Source: Typha latifolia (taxonomy: Eukaryota; Streptophyta; Magnoliopsida; Poales; Typhaceae). Taken from it: a stretch of 64,000 bases of DNA. Below, one piece after another: positions 34,101 to 48,600 of the stretch. Below the pieces are notes generated by a model that was not told the origin of the DNA, made no database searches, and was given only the letters and a program-made list of their open reading frames with translations. The position numbers and the translations under genes were made by a program. The number at the start of each line of letters is the position of its first letter. The stretch's first letter is position 1. The stretch is taken from contig CM034101.1 of the NCBI GenBank assembly GCA_019914945.1, forward strand, positions 2,119,188 through 2,183,187, read 5' to 3'.

Positions 34101-36670
34101 CTCCAATCACAATTCAATGGCTAACAGAAGCACTAGTGCCATTAGAATGGCAGGGGTGGGTGAATGTGTAAAATAAGTATATCCCTATCTCCCTTAAATT
34201 TCGTGACTCTATTTAGAGCATTTGACTCCACTAATTCCTCTTCTTTCTTTATTAGAATCCAGTTCCAAACTTTAACATCTAGAGGTGTACAAATTTCTTT
34301 TCGATTCTGTTTGTATACTAATTGTTTAAATTTAGAATATAATTAGTTTCGTAGATTAATTTTTAACAAAGATACTACTATTGGAAAGGTATCGCCAAAT
34401 TATTTTAATTTTTAAGTCGTTTTATTTTAAAGATCACGATAAGAACTTTTTAATTATATGTTTTTTATTAAACATAAATAATTTAAAATTTTAATATAAT
34501 ATATAAAATTATTATATTATTTAGTGCACCTGGATCTAAAAGGGGATATGCTCTGTGGAACCCTTCATTGGAGACGCCCAAAGTTCTATACAATAGTCGT
34601 CGCTTGATGTCGTCTGAATTCGAATATGAAAATATTCATATATAAGGAGATACGCTAAACAAAAGAATTTAGTCATGCAATTAATGCACTTAGGCAATTA
34701 CGACTAATTCTGCTTTAAAAACAAAAGGAAATGGAACAAATTCTCATGTATAAAGTATATCATAGACATGAGCTGGTTGATTGCAAGCTCTAAAAGGAAG
34801 GAAATCACGTAATATAGACAAACGTGAACGCAAGTAGCAGCTTAATTTACTACCAAAAAAAAAAAAAAAGTGCATGACGAATCCTAGAGCCAGGGAAGAG
34901 ACATGCTAACGAACAGAGGATATGGGAGAAAAGGAGGATCGTTCTGCAGCCAAACAACCTTAAAATAACTATCTATCTATCTATCTGAGGATCTATGTTT
35001 TTTAACATAACAAGATGATGATGACTATTTTTTTATGTTAGGCATTGCTAAAGGCTAGAAGAAAAACCAAGTTCAAACGATTCAGGAACTCAGCTGCTTT
35101 TCAAGCATAAGTTTAACTATATAATTTAATTATAAAAGAGCTGCATTTGGATGGGGAATAACATAACTTTATTTTAATATGGTGAAGATTATACTGGTTC
35201 AGTCAATATTCAAACAACAATTATCTCAAAATTAGTTTAGTAATACATACTTCTCTATCCTCTCCTCTCATATCTAATATTTTATATTTATTGATAAATT
35301 CAGTTACTATTTTATTTTAATTAACTATTATTTCGTTCTCTCCCTCCAGCTTCCCTCCTCATATACATCCACTACGAAAGATATTTAATCATTTGCCAAA
35401 TATCTTTTAAATTTATTATGTATAATTATTTCATCACTAAACTGGTTTATATTTTTACATCATTCAGTTTAAGAAATAAGTATAACTAAACTAAGTAAAA
35501 ACTTGTGCCACATCCAAGTGCTACCTTAAAAATATTAAAAAAAGAAAAAAAAAGAGAGGAAAGATGTCATTTCTCCTCATTCCAATATCTTATCTTATCC
35601 TTCTCAGGACTACAAAATGCCCCGTTTCCAAGAACTATTAAACAGATTTGAGGTAACTGGCACCACAAGATGCTCCAGCTGTTTCATGCTCTGAAAGAAG
35701 AAGGCAATTTCCAGCACAAGAAACAAGAATATTAACAAATAAGATATCCATATTTCTTGAAGCAAGTGACCAATGGACTTGGGAACAAAATCATATAGAG
35801 AAGGTCATCATGGGTTGCCACTACTTTCCCTTGGTCCCATCGTCGTATACCTTCATCCCCCTAGCCTTTATCGGAGAAGAAACACAGTAAGTATAAAACA
35901 CTCGTCAAATCCTATGAAGATGAAAAAAAAACACAGATGGTGCTCAAAAATCAAAAGGTCACTATCCTTTTGATAGCAAGGTTGATCAGAGATTGGTACC
36001 TAATTTCGTAGAAAAATGCGTGCCACGACTGTTCTGCAAAAGGAGATTAACCTGCTTGATCCACAATCATAGGAAGACAACCGTATATACTTACTATTGT
36101 ACGGAGTATAGTTGGTTCAGGATCTCATCTGAAAATCCGTAAGAACTAAACATTTTTCCCTGCTTTCTACTATTAAAGTAAACTTAAATATACAAAAATC
36201 CCGGTTTCCCTAATCAGAATTTCTATACAAGAATACACTTCAATAGACTGCTTTCCTACGTTCCTCCCACACTATAATCCCGTGCTTCTTGCCCTATTCA
36301 CATTCCAGACATGAGGAAACTGCCTTCCTTTCAAATAATTCATCTTAAGTTAGTGTTTCTAAAAAATGTTCAAGGACTCACGTCTCTATGAAACGGCAGC
36401 CTTCTCAAAACAATGTTGATATCCAACATACCGACCAACCAACCACAGGAAAGAAATAAGCGGGGATATCTCTTCCAACATAATTATCGCCTTCACAAAA
36501 CACAAATCTATGGGCTAATCAACTATCTTTTTACCCAACAACATCAAAATTGAGCCGGCAAATCACCCTTGAAAGTTACAATTGAGCACCTGAGCATGTA
36601 TATTGCTTCCCGATAATTTCAAACCAGAACAGGGGAAAATAGATTTGTCTGGGAAGAAAGAACGGAGTAA
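31138..36670. other. 5.5-kb intergenic region between the H+-ATPase and VIH genes
   Basis: The right half of this AT-rich spacer is the VIH 3' flank and the left end is the H+-ATPase promoter. Simple sequence includes an A-run near 31637-31658, another near 34855-34869, an A-run near 33141-33154, TA repeats at 33529-33545, and CTAT units near 34972-34986. A GC-rich island lies at about 33660-34060 (separate entry). I find no gene: the open frames lack splice logic and family resemblance. Confidence 0.6.
33660..34060. other. GC-rich island with many ACGT motifs
   Basis: This 400-bp block is much richer in G+C than its surroundings. It contains several ACGT cores (CCACGTGG, GACGTC, ACGTTA, GACGTA) and a repeated CGTACGGAGAT (33985-33995 and 34036-34046). 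Open frames on both strands are explained by base composition. It could be an orphan promoter, an upstream regulatory block of the H+-ATPase gene, or part of an old mobile element. No target-site duplication was found. Confidence 0.35.
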
Positions 36671-39600
36671 TCATTTCGCAACGGCAGTGCTGTTTTTATG
36701 GAAGGGCCACAAATTAGCCAATCTTTCCAGCATCCCGGCACTACTTTTGAAGTAGCCTGAGAAAGCTTGGGGAGTAGCTGGAGGCGGGAAATCCTCAGCT
36801 GGCATAGCAAATGGTCGAACCATTTTCTCAAACTTGTCTAATGTGAGACAAGATCCTACTTCTTGCAATCTCTCTGGACCCATTATTGGCAATGTGTGCT
36901 CTTGATGCAGCAAAGATGCTTCCCCACCATCATTCTGTGCCAAAACATTCCAATGGAAAAATATTTGACCTCTCAGTTTATTTTCTCAGGATCAAACAAT
37001 TGGTAAAATAAATAATATTTTTTCTTTAAATTAGAAAGGAAATCACATAACCTCTAAAGGACTTAAATCTGCACCGCGACTAAACGTCATCTCTATTCGA
37101 AACCTCTTCGGGTCTTCTAGAGCTACCTGCAATAATGTGTGCATGTGTACAATCAGCAGTACGAACTGTATCATGTAAATTCAAATGATCAAAGAATATT
37201 TTATATTTAATAATACATATAGTCACATATTCTACAATCTCGTTGTGCTTCTGGGAAGTATCAATCTTTGGGTGATTAAAAACAAGCATACCATCTATGT
37301 TCTGAGCCAAGAACTTGCAAATAGAAAAATAAATGATGAAGTATGAGGGCACAGTAAAATATGAGTAATAGAAAATTCATAAAAATTTCAATTCTCCGAA
37401 GCAGCAGAAGGGAGCTATAGTATGGTCTGCTTCCTTAAAAAGATCACCTCAACTTTCTGGAGACTTGTCTAAACCAATATCTCCGAAAAAATATGTAGGA
37501 ATGAAGCTCAAAATACTCTCCAACTTTCTGGAGACTTGTCTAAACCAATATCTCCGAAAAAATATGTAGAAATGAAGCTCAAAATACTCTTCTCTATTTT
37601 TGGTAAATTTATCTTCCTCCACTTTGCTCATTTTAGAACAATTTCTTCTATAGTCACAACTCAGGAATACAAATTGTAATATTGTCAGAAAGAGTATTAA
37701 TGTTCTAAATTAAGGAACTGTCCAAAACTTAGTCAAATCTGCTTACCTCTGTATTTTCAAACATCCTCAGTACAATATAACTCATGTAGTCAAGTTCTCT
37801 CGTTTTAAAGAGTCGCTCCAAAGCATTTTCACAGACAAGGCTGTCCTCTCCTTGTAGAGATTCGTCAAGGTTGCAATAGCGAAGAACGTTCATTAGAGAG
37901 TGTATATGAGATTCCTGCCAAATCAGAAATTAATAAGAAGATAACTATCAGAAAATGGTAAAACAGCATGCATGTTACTAGTTTAGTTTCAGTCCTCCAT
38001 GCATGCTTTACTCAACTCAATTTAAAAAGACATTCTTATCGAGTAAACTAAACAAAAGAGCAATCATACAACATTATCGGTAGATGAAGGAAAATCAATT
38101 AATTTGTTTTCAAATTTCTCAAAAGAACCAGTTAGTTCTGAATTAACTAACATAGTAAGAGCAATGATCTGTAAAGATATTAGGTGGAATGAACTGCACC
38201 TCAGGAAATAATAGATCCATAATTAAGAAAGGGAACTTAACCAACACTATATCATTGGGACTGAGGCTTGGCTGCTGTTGGTTATTGATGGTTAAGTAAA
38301 GCAATTCGTATTCAACAGAATTAAATAACATTAAATATCTAATATTATTCTTCATAAATGGGAATCATTAGATGAAACTATCACAGACATCTGAAATAAT
38401 CATTGATGGTCACTAAAATAGCAAAATGATGGTAGAACTAAGATATTACAATCTCCAAAGCATGATTTCAGATAAAATAAAGTTTGAAGCAATATATAAG
38501 ATATAAATCATCATTGATGGTCATTTTATAATCTGCAGAGCGAAAACACATATAACTACCAAAGGGCCAGTCAAGTTGGCAATCATGTAGAAGACCTACT
38601 GAAACACAACATAAAAACATAGCAATTGCCTGGCATTAAGAAAGATGATTAAGCTTGACAAATAGAACTCCAAGCAGATCAAGCAAGTGCAGAACGTGTT
38701 CAGTAAAATAAAGCACTCTTGAAGTGCAATCATTCATAGAAAATATAAGCAATAGAGAGAAGGAATATTACTAAAAAAATACCTCAAATATAGATAGTCA
38801 TACGTACCGAAGTGAAATAAAGCCTTGTGCGGACATGTCTTTCAGGTGTTTTTACATTTGCATACCTGAAAATAAATCAATTGCTAAACTAAATCTCATT
38901 GGAAGATCAGGAACAAGGTCTTAAATTATTAGGTCAGTGACAAACTTTGGGTCTAAGCGATATTTGATTTCTTTGTCATCGTCATCATCTTGGTCAAGTG
39001 ATTTTTCGCTTGTGAAGCTAGATCTTCTTGTGTCCTCATTCCTACTCTGAGGCTTTGTTTGGTAATCTTTCTCCTCCATCCTAGTTTTACAAGAGGTTGA
39101 AGTTTGATTTTCACTTGATTTTGGTTCAGCAACACTGATTGCCTCTTCTCGAGTGTTATGCAGGTCAATTAAAATTTTTCCCAACAAACGACGGGCAATC
39201 TGAAGCAAAGAATACATGAGACCAAATAAGAAACCGTTAGAATAAATATAATAAATCCATCTCTGAACATGCTTGCCAACCAAATAAATACTTCTACACA
39301 TGCATATTAAAACATTAGTAATCTATAATTCTCCTATTTCTTTCATCCTCTTATGTGCCTGTGCTATTAAAACTTAAAAATGGATACATTGAAACTTAGT
39401 ATTAGCAAAGCTCACAATCTTGACATAGCAATACCAAACACAAAATATACTAATATATGTAGTTAATTCATATCCCTGGTTACTTCAGGAGGTTGCAGTG
39501 GTTCCATGACATCATGATTCTCACAAATTCAGTGCCAACCAACAGAAAGTTTCACCAAATGCTTCAGTATGGGTTTAATAAAACTGCTGCTGGTAGCTTA

Positions 39601-42600
39601 TGCAAGCATAACAATTATCATGCGCATTGTCTGATATTATGCAAAAACTTTGACAAACTATAAAGCCTGATTGCTACTCTTTTCCTTGCAAAACCTTTTT
39701 TTGTGCAAGAAGTCTCTCTGCAAACAATACCGCATCAGTGACCATTCCACCTTAGCACCCACCTTCCTTTTGCCTAAGTAGATGATTGTTTGTTATGCAC
39801 ACGCCGGCACGTCGCACCTCACAACCATGTTAATTGCAACTCATTTTCCTTTGATCATAGATGGCAACACCAATACTCCTTTTTCTTCTATTTATTTGTA
39901 ATGAAACCGCATTATCTCACAAAAGTTCTATCCTTTTAATCTGTATCCTCAAAGCCCACTTCTATCATGAACAGCAGAGAGAATCGTATGATAATATTCA
40001 AACTTAAAAGCTAGTCAGTGATTAGTGCTATATTTACAACTATACTTGAGCTGTGGTTTATTATTCCATTGGATTAATCCTAATCCGAAGGTCAATGGCT
40101 TCACAAGGACAGCTGCTGAAGAAAAAGCAGACGTTATGACTGAGCAAGAATGAAACACAGGATGTGGAAAATGGAAATCTTTCAGAAATAAATGGAACTC
40201 AAGCTATGATTAGAAATTAACTTAGATGAATTTAACTTGTACTAGTGATACATATAAATTTTGGTGCAGTAAATCAATGATGAAATGGATATGCACATGC
40301 AATATCTTCCTATTGGATATCCTTGCATAAGATTGTCACAGTAAAAGAGAACTTTCACAGAAACATACCTTTGAGCCAATTTTGAGTTTCTGCTTTGGAT
40401 TTATGCCGTACTCATTCGGAATAACCCCATCAGCAAGTAACTGAAATAACCAATTATAAAATCAAATGACATGAAGATGAAATGAAAATCACCTGACACA
40501 TGCAAGAAAATGACCTAAACAGTCGATGGGATTAAATGTGCAGAATCTAGAGCGACAAGTATTGGAATATATGCAACTCCTAAATCCTAACTATGTATGA
40601 AAGCAATAGATATTACATCCAGACACCCAGGTTTGACATCCAATGATCCAAGTTGTTCCAAACCCTAAAAACTAGCTTCACTAAATAATAAAATCACACA
40701 TAAAAAATACTACAAAATAGATTGAACTTTTGACCAATTCCTATTTGTATTCGTCAAAATGGATTGGCTGATATGGCTGGTTTAGCTGATCCCCAATCTG
40801 AATCATCCAAAACAGATGGCCGATATGCATCATTTTTTTTCAAGCGGCATATCGTGATCCCGACCCCGACCCTGAAACCTATACTTAGAGTGTTGCTAGA
40901 AATAGCTACTCCGCATTCTTTAATACCCTTCTACTAGCATTATATACTGGTGATAGACTGCATATATTCCTCATGGACCTTCACCTCAATATCAAATTCA
41001 AGATCAATTGAACACCTAGTAACCACCAAAATATGATAAACTACCAATCATGATCACCTATAAGGAAATTGCGTGCTACTATTTTTTAATAAAGGAAGTG
41101 AAGATGCCACTGAGTTGAAGAAATTTTCTGGCAAGACAAACTGCACTAAAAGAAGAAAATGATGCCTCACTATTGCATGGAGCCAGTAAAAGGAAGGAAG
41201 ATAAGATAAACGATGCAGTCAGCCATGCATAAACAGGGAGAGGAGCTTCAAGTGCATCAAAATTGCTCAGAAAAATGAAAGGAAGTTCACTGATAGAAGT
41301 ATGAAACTTCAGGTTGGCACTAGTTACTGGTGAAGCAATATCGAAACTGAAAGTTACAGTAGGAAAAGGAGAACTTTTTCATTTTCTGTAACAGCCCGTG
41401 TCTCATTGTATGAAACTTATTAGGAGAAAAATAAGTGCAGTGAAGGACAAAATGAAAAACAATGAAAACAAACATGAGAAAAATATAGAAGAGAAGAAAA
41501 ACTGAAAAACTTTTTCATTTTCTGTAACAGCCCGTGTCTCATTGTATGAAACTTATTATAGCTTGGAATTTTAAAGCAGTGAAAAGCCATATTGCCCCAG
41601 ATAAAAGGGTACTTACCAAATAACTTGATGTATAAATATTGACATGTGACACAGAAAACCAAAATTTGCTACGACAGAATAAAACTGTGGTATTGAATAT
41701 AAGACTAATTCTTCAACAACAACATAGCAGTAGTAGAAATATATCCAATCTAGAAAGGAAGAGATTTAGACTTGAAGATGAATATAAGAAAATAAAAGTA
41801 CTCTCTCAGTGATAAAAGAATAAATAAAGAAGAGTCTTCCTTTTACCTGAGCAACTTTGAAGAGCTCGGCCAAACCTTCAAGATTGAGATGAGCATTATG
41901 CAGGAGATCATACCTACAATGAATTCAATATTTCATATATCAAAATTCAAACAAAAATGAGAAGGTTTTATAGGGAAACACATACTTCATTAGATATCAA
42001 ACATAACAACTGTTAATAAGGACCATAGTCAACAATTGTGAAGGACAACAAAAAATAATAATTAGAGTTATTCCGCCTGTTATCAATTTCTTAGATAAAC
42101 ATTGTAATTACAAGAAAAGGTCCCTTCAAGCAAATTAGATGGCGCTTACATTCATTGGCATTGAAACTTTCCACTGCAGGACAAAAAAGGAAACTCAGCT
42201 GGTCAACCAATTCTTTAAAAAACTAATTGCACCCTTGCTAAGAACATCCTTTTAAGGAACTATAAAAGGAACACAATTTGTGTCTGCTACCAAAAGCATC
42301 CGTCACTTACCCTCTCTCTTTCAGTGACAACAGCACAAAAAAAAAATTTAATGCAGCAATGTAACATCAAAGGCACCCATTAGATGCTCAAAAATTCTTC
42401 CTCAGATGTTTTTTTATCCATAGGTGTTATTTGATATAGTTCATTATTATTCACAATAATGAACTATATCAAATTAATTTGTCTAATTCATTTTATATTG
42501 TTCACAATCTTTGAAACAGGTAATTAGGAATTCTAAGGAAACTGTATTTGATAGTGTTTGTTAAGTTGCTGCTTGGTCGCATAAAAAACCTGCCTTGTCC

Positions 42601-45600
42601 TCAATGATTACAAAAGGTATATTAACTAACTTAAGAAAAACAACACAAATATCATATCTCCTAAATGCAATTCTAATGATGTGCAACTTAAAAGCGCATC
42701 AGCCAATCAATTACTACTTTCTGCAAGTGCTTTATTATAATTTATTAAGCTTCATGCTGTACTGATTTTTGCTAACTAGCTTTCATCTAGATCTTATTTG
42801 TTTCTCATACAAATAGACACATTTAGCAAATTGCATGCAATGTCTTTGTTATTATGATACAACGGGGCAACATTACTGAGTCAAAAATGACATCTAGAGA
42901 TTGCATTGTAAGTTTGTGATAGTCTACAAACCTCCCTATTTGATTTAAATGCAGAAAAGAAAATTAAAATCACGATGTGTACTTAAAATATGCATTGACT
43001 TCAGTTATGAAGATAGTTAACTATTAAATGTCTACAATATAATCCTTACTTGCAAGAATCGTAGACATCTGGGATTTGTGTAATGTCAAATCGGCTGCAT
43101 GACAAAAAAATGATGAGTTAATATCGAAGCTAGTTGAAAGCATACTAGAAATATCTCCATTGATAAGACAAATATTTGAATATTTTGGTTGAATAAAGGA
43201 TAACTACTAGTGCTCATAGGTAACATACTCTTTTCTTTCATTATATAGGTCTCTCTCAAGCTTCTTCCAGCGTGCAAACATTAAGAGGAAGCCTTCACTA
43301 CCACAAGGCAATCCAGCAGCAATACGAGCCACATCAATTATTGTCATCCCAAGGGCCTTTGCTTGGTCGTACGGAGGAAGTACAGAATAGGAACTTGTCA
43401 TTGCAAGTTTTTCATCTTCATCTTGAGCAAGTAACTTCACTTGTTCAGTTATTTTTTTGGTCAATTTAGCCTGTTCAAGAGAATCCTATTAGAAAAAAGA
43501 AAATAGCCACACCTATTTCTCCATTTTGACTCTACTATACTAAATCTAGAGGGCCTTTTAATTTAGAAGCCTGCAGAATCAAGCTGTTTAGACTACAAGT
43601 TTAGGAGAGCAAAATGACATATTAAATAAATCAAACCATTTAAGTAAGTGGCAGCATGGTACAAATAAAATAGTTGCAGTTTCTGATTGTATCTCAGACC
43701 ACTCAAGCATCTCAAGGCATGGTTCAGTAAAGGCAAGCAAGAACAATAAAACCAAAAAATCAATAGAACAAAAAGAAAGCTGGAGGAAGCTTGTTACATG
43801 AAGAAAGCAGCACAAAAGAGGGGATAATTTAATTTGCATAATGAATCTTACACCGAATACATATGAGTGAGAACTTTTGATGTTATGCAACTACATTAGT
43901 GCAAAACTCATAAAAAAGGGAGTGAGATCAGTAGAACATAAGCATCATAGAAGTGTTTGAATATTTCAACTTTCAACGATGATTCCATTCCCATTTACGC
44001 AGATTATCCAGTAGATGAGTAGATTATCTCTCTTATAAGTTTTAGCTCCAAATTGAAAAGATTAGGTTTTTTCCACTTTAGAAGGGTAGCCTAATAATGT
44101 TTTTCCTACTTTTATTGGAGATAGCCACTACAACCACAGCCCAAATAAATTGATAAATAAACCCTCAGACCAAGTGAATCAAATGCTGTGGTTCGCAATA
44201 ATGAGGAAGATAAACTCCATAAAGAAAGACTGCCTGTTTTAAAATATGTGTTCCTGTTAGAAGGGATTTCTTCTGGAAAGGTATTCTCTGAGAAAAGTTA
44301 AAATCTTTGAGCTATAAGATCTTTTCTGTCAACTTGGAATGATTTTTTAGCATCTCCAATAAAAGGCAAAATGCAAGGCCAATAAATTTCCAAAATCCAA
44401 CCAAGTGTGTTATGCCAACACTAGGAATGAGCATCTCAATAAGCTAAAGAGTACAAAAATGATATAGAGCATGCACACAAGATTATCCAAGCGTTCCAAA
44501 TTTTTGGCATATTTGTTAAATTAATTGGCTTGTCATGAGATATATTAACTTACTAAACACCAATAGAATCTTTGGCAAAGATCAATGAAGAACTAGCTTC
44601 TCAAAAGCAGTGGCATTAAGAACATTTTTCATCAAGAGAATCTTTGTCAAAAGCAATCTTTACTCATCTATATGCAGATATAAATCGTTGAAAACTTGAA
44701 ATACACCTAAGAAACCTGTAAAAAAATGGCTCCTTTTATGTACTTTGTCTGGACCAGTTGCTAATATTAGGGGATGCATGTCTGGCTATCAATGCTATCA
44801 ACATCTGCCAGATTAAACTTTACACACTACTTTTTGCCTTGGTACAAGTTAGAGTGCTGAACAAGCAAGTTCAAAGGGAAAAGAAAATTGAGAGAAAATG
44901 CACCAACATTTAGCAATAAAATGTCAATCCTATTTCTAACAATTCATCCGCAAGAATTCAAAACCCTCAAAACAATTTAAACTTTAAATCTCACATTTAA
45001 TAGGGTATATAGACATCACAATGTCATCTTATTGAAGCAAAGAACAACCCTCTAAATTCCAATGAAAAGAGTCATTGACACGCTTCATCAGTAATAAAAG
45101 AAGAAAAACATCTTATACAGGGAGTCCAGCAAAAGAAAGAGCCTAATAGTGGGAAAGACTGAGATAAATGCCAATTCAAAGTGAAAGTACCATTTTGGGG
45201 AGAAGTTGAGAAGCATTTGCAGGCAGGCCAGCACCATCAACCATCCATGGAAACTGCACTGATCCATTGCTATTTGCTGCTTTAGATTCAGAGATTATGA
45301 TCTCATTTAACCTAGCCTGCATGGGTGTAGTGGATTTCAAAGACAAGAATTGTTTTAGAGCTTTTAGCTAATTAGAATGTAGACTGTGCACTACAATTGT
45401 TCAGCTTCATTGGTGAAATATTACACAAATCAATAGATGCGTGAGGACAATTGATCAATTCAATGAATGAAATGTAATTAAAAGTTAAAACACAAACTCT
45501 GCAGTGAGATTGATGTGATTTGAGTTAGTGGATTGGGGCTGTCCAAAGGGGAGGGAGCCATGTTGAACCAGTCCATACGAGGTTGCTCATGTAATATTCT

Positions 45601-48600
45601 TTATCTAATCCTCTGAAGTGCTCATCAACACTAGATTTGAAATGTTTCAAATGAGAAGGTGTTAATTGGTTTTGGACCTTTGATTGTCATGACACGAGTC
45701 AAGATCTACTGTTTTAGACAGCAGCAGATGAAAGCGCTACTTTCCACCAGGGAGTGTTTACAATCATATCTTAGTGGTAATGAAGTTCGCCACTCTAAAA
45801 AAGGAAACTTATACCAACAAGTTAGAGAGGAGTACATATCATGACTATGATCTCTCCAAAACATTAGTCGCAATAATCGACTGAATAACTTTTCAAATAA
45901 AAAGACAAGATTGCCAAAGACAACTACCTACATGCCTAATCAGTAAGTAGAATCCTAAGCTTATTTGGTTCAACAATGGCCGTGCCAGTGGCACGCATTT
46001 AACATATTTTTTTTATAAAAATTTTAGAATATTTAGAGATATTTTAGATCTTCGGCATGTCAAATCTTTGATTTTTTGTTTAAATATATGTATTAAAATC
46101 TACACTATAGTGTTTTACTTTTAGATTATTTTATAAATGACTTATTTTATAAAAAAAACAATAGTCAAATATAAATATTATTCAACACATAATATGATCG
46201 AATACATTCATTAAAACTAATATTAATATGAATACTCCATAATATAATTGAATGTATAAACATTCAACACATAATATTAAAGTCGATTGATGATGATCGA
46301 TAAAAGTAAGAAAAAGTTAAAAAGTTGGGCTCCACATGTCATATCGTGTTTATTAAGAAAAGCACTAAAATTGATTAAATAATTATTGATGAAAATAGAA
46401 AAAAAAATTTAAAATATGGTTCCACAATCAGCACGAAGACCGGCACAGCCATCCTTAATTTGGTTTATAATGATCCACAATAACCTTGCTTATGACGATA
46501 CACATATTTTCCAATCTATTAGTCTCTTCAAACTTGGGTCATATTCTCTATCAATTTTGAGAACTGTTTTGCCATATAGAACATATTCCTCAACGTGCCT
46601 ACATAAGTAGCAACATTATTTGACCACAAATAATTTGATTATGCTCCATTTAATAGATCATTGAATAAAAGAATTTCATGATTTGCTCCATTTAACTAAC
46701 ACGCCCTGCAAAGTTTCATGTTTAGACAACTTTGGCATACAGGTAAAGAAGAAAAAGTACTGGTGGAAATAAATGGAAGAATTTATCAATCGTTAAACTG
46801 GATTTTGTTTTCATATACCAGAGTCCAATTGAAAGGATATTGGATATCTAGTTAAGAACAGAACGTAGGCTTCCAGAAATTCGCCAGCTAAACAAGAAAG
46901 TATAATATCCTAAACTTATAAAGAAACAGATAGCAGATGGCAAGCACCAACCGGTAATAGCTTAAGTACTGTAGTCTTTGAATAAGTACAGCGACAATGA
47001 AAGCACAAAAAAATACAGAGCAAGTTACAAAGATAACATATTAGTAGACATTTACATAATCCTTATATTCTATATATTTATTATTCTTAATTTCAGAGAA
47101 TGAAATAATAGTAGTTAATGCTATTATGACTGGAATAACGATTTGGTGTTCCTGATTCAATATAATTGAAAACAAACCTTTGCTTCATCCATCTCAATGC
47201 TAGCATCTTCCAGTCCATCCAGCATTGATGAGTCCTTACTAACAAGTGAAACCTGAAGACATGGCAAGGACAGGTTACATGTGAACTTATACCATCTCAA
47301 AATGATATATGCTAAAAATGACAGAAACAAACCAGAATTGGAGTTAGTTGCCCCTCCAAATCAAGAAGTCCTTTGGCAAATGCTGCTGCAGACATCTGTC
47401 GAGATATCACATTAGTGTACTTTTCAAAAATGCGAGTTGGGTTTCTCCAGGCACGTCCAGATGGATTCAGTTTAGAATTGGTGCAGGACATAGAGCTTTC
47501 AACAGAGCAATGAGCATAATACTATCACTATGTGAAGATTTGAGCCAGGCTGGGCCTGTTCAGGCCACTATTCATTTACCACTGTTCAGCCCAGCCCAAT
47601 TTGCAAATAAGGCCTAGGATTATCATGCCAGATTGGGGAGGCAATTTGAAATGGTTAACATAAGATCGTTTGGGTCAGCCAATTGGTTTTTGCCAATAGA
47701 CAAACAGCCTTTATTATAAAGAATAGGAGATAACATTTTCAAAAAGATTAGCAACCATTAGGAAAAAGTAAAGCACATCAGCAAAAGAAAAAAAAAAGGA
47801 TGAAGACATAAAGCAGAGTTAATAATGGAAAAGGTAAAAATTCAGAATAATCTAAACTTTACCTGGACACGGCCCTCGTCTGAACTGTATATTTTTAGAT
47901 CATGCCGGTAAGTACTATGGAGGCGAAGCAAGCCAGTTCCTTCACCTAAAATTACGAATTGTTCTAGTGAGATAAATAATTTTCCATAGAAATTATTGAA
48001 AGCAAGGAACATATGGTGAGAATATTATACTAAAAAACTTGATGAGCTTTAAGTAGAATAAACTATTTATTTACAACAGAAAGCATTTTGCCACAGTTTA
48101 TCCAGTCATAATAATGTCTAACTTCTCAATATTCCTTATGTATTCAAATATAGTTCCCAATGAAGGCGTATGGCTCTGCATTAAATTTACAGTAATTCGA
48201 ACATTAAAATTAACCATATCAGACTTACTTCCTTTAGTCTCAACCTCAAAGAGAATATTCTAACCAACATAGAAAACTACTATTTTGACTCCTCAACACA
48301 CAAGAACCTAATTTATGACTATGGTGACTACGCAATTGCATCAGTTCATAACATTCTTGAAAGAGACTGTATTCGTAATAATATAGAAAAAGGAAAAGGT
48401 AAAAAATGAGAGATCACAAATTCACAAGAAGCAACAATAATAAAAATGCCTTTCAAATTGAGTATCTGTACAATGAAAGGATTGCACGAAATGCCATAAA
48501 CTAATAGGAAACTATTTTGATTAATATGCCTTTAAACTCAATATTGGTTATATATATGTAATCGTGTACATAATCTCCAACTCAGAGGATGTGAGCTTTG

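Noticed and set aside
33824..34176. Overlapping open frames in the GC-rich island
   Set aside because: Similar lengths on both strands indicate base composition, and no splice sites or domain patterns support a gene.
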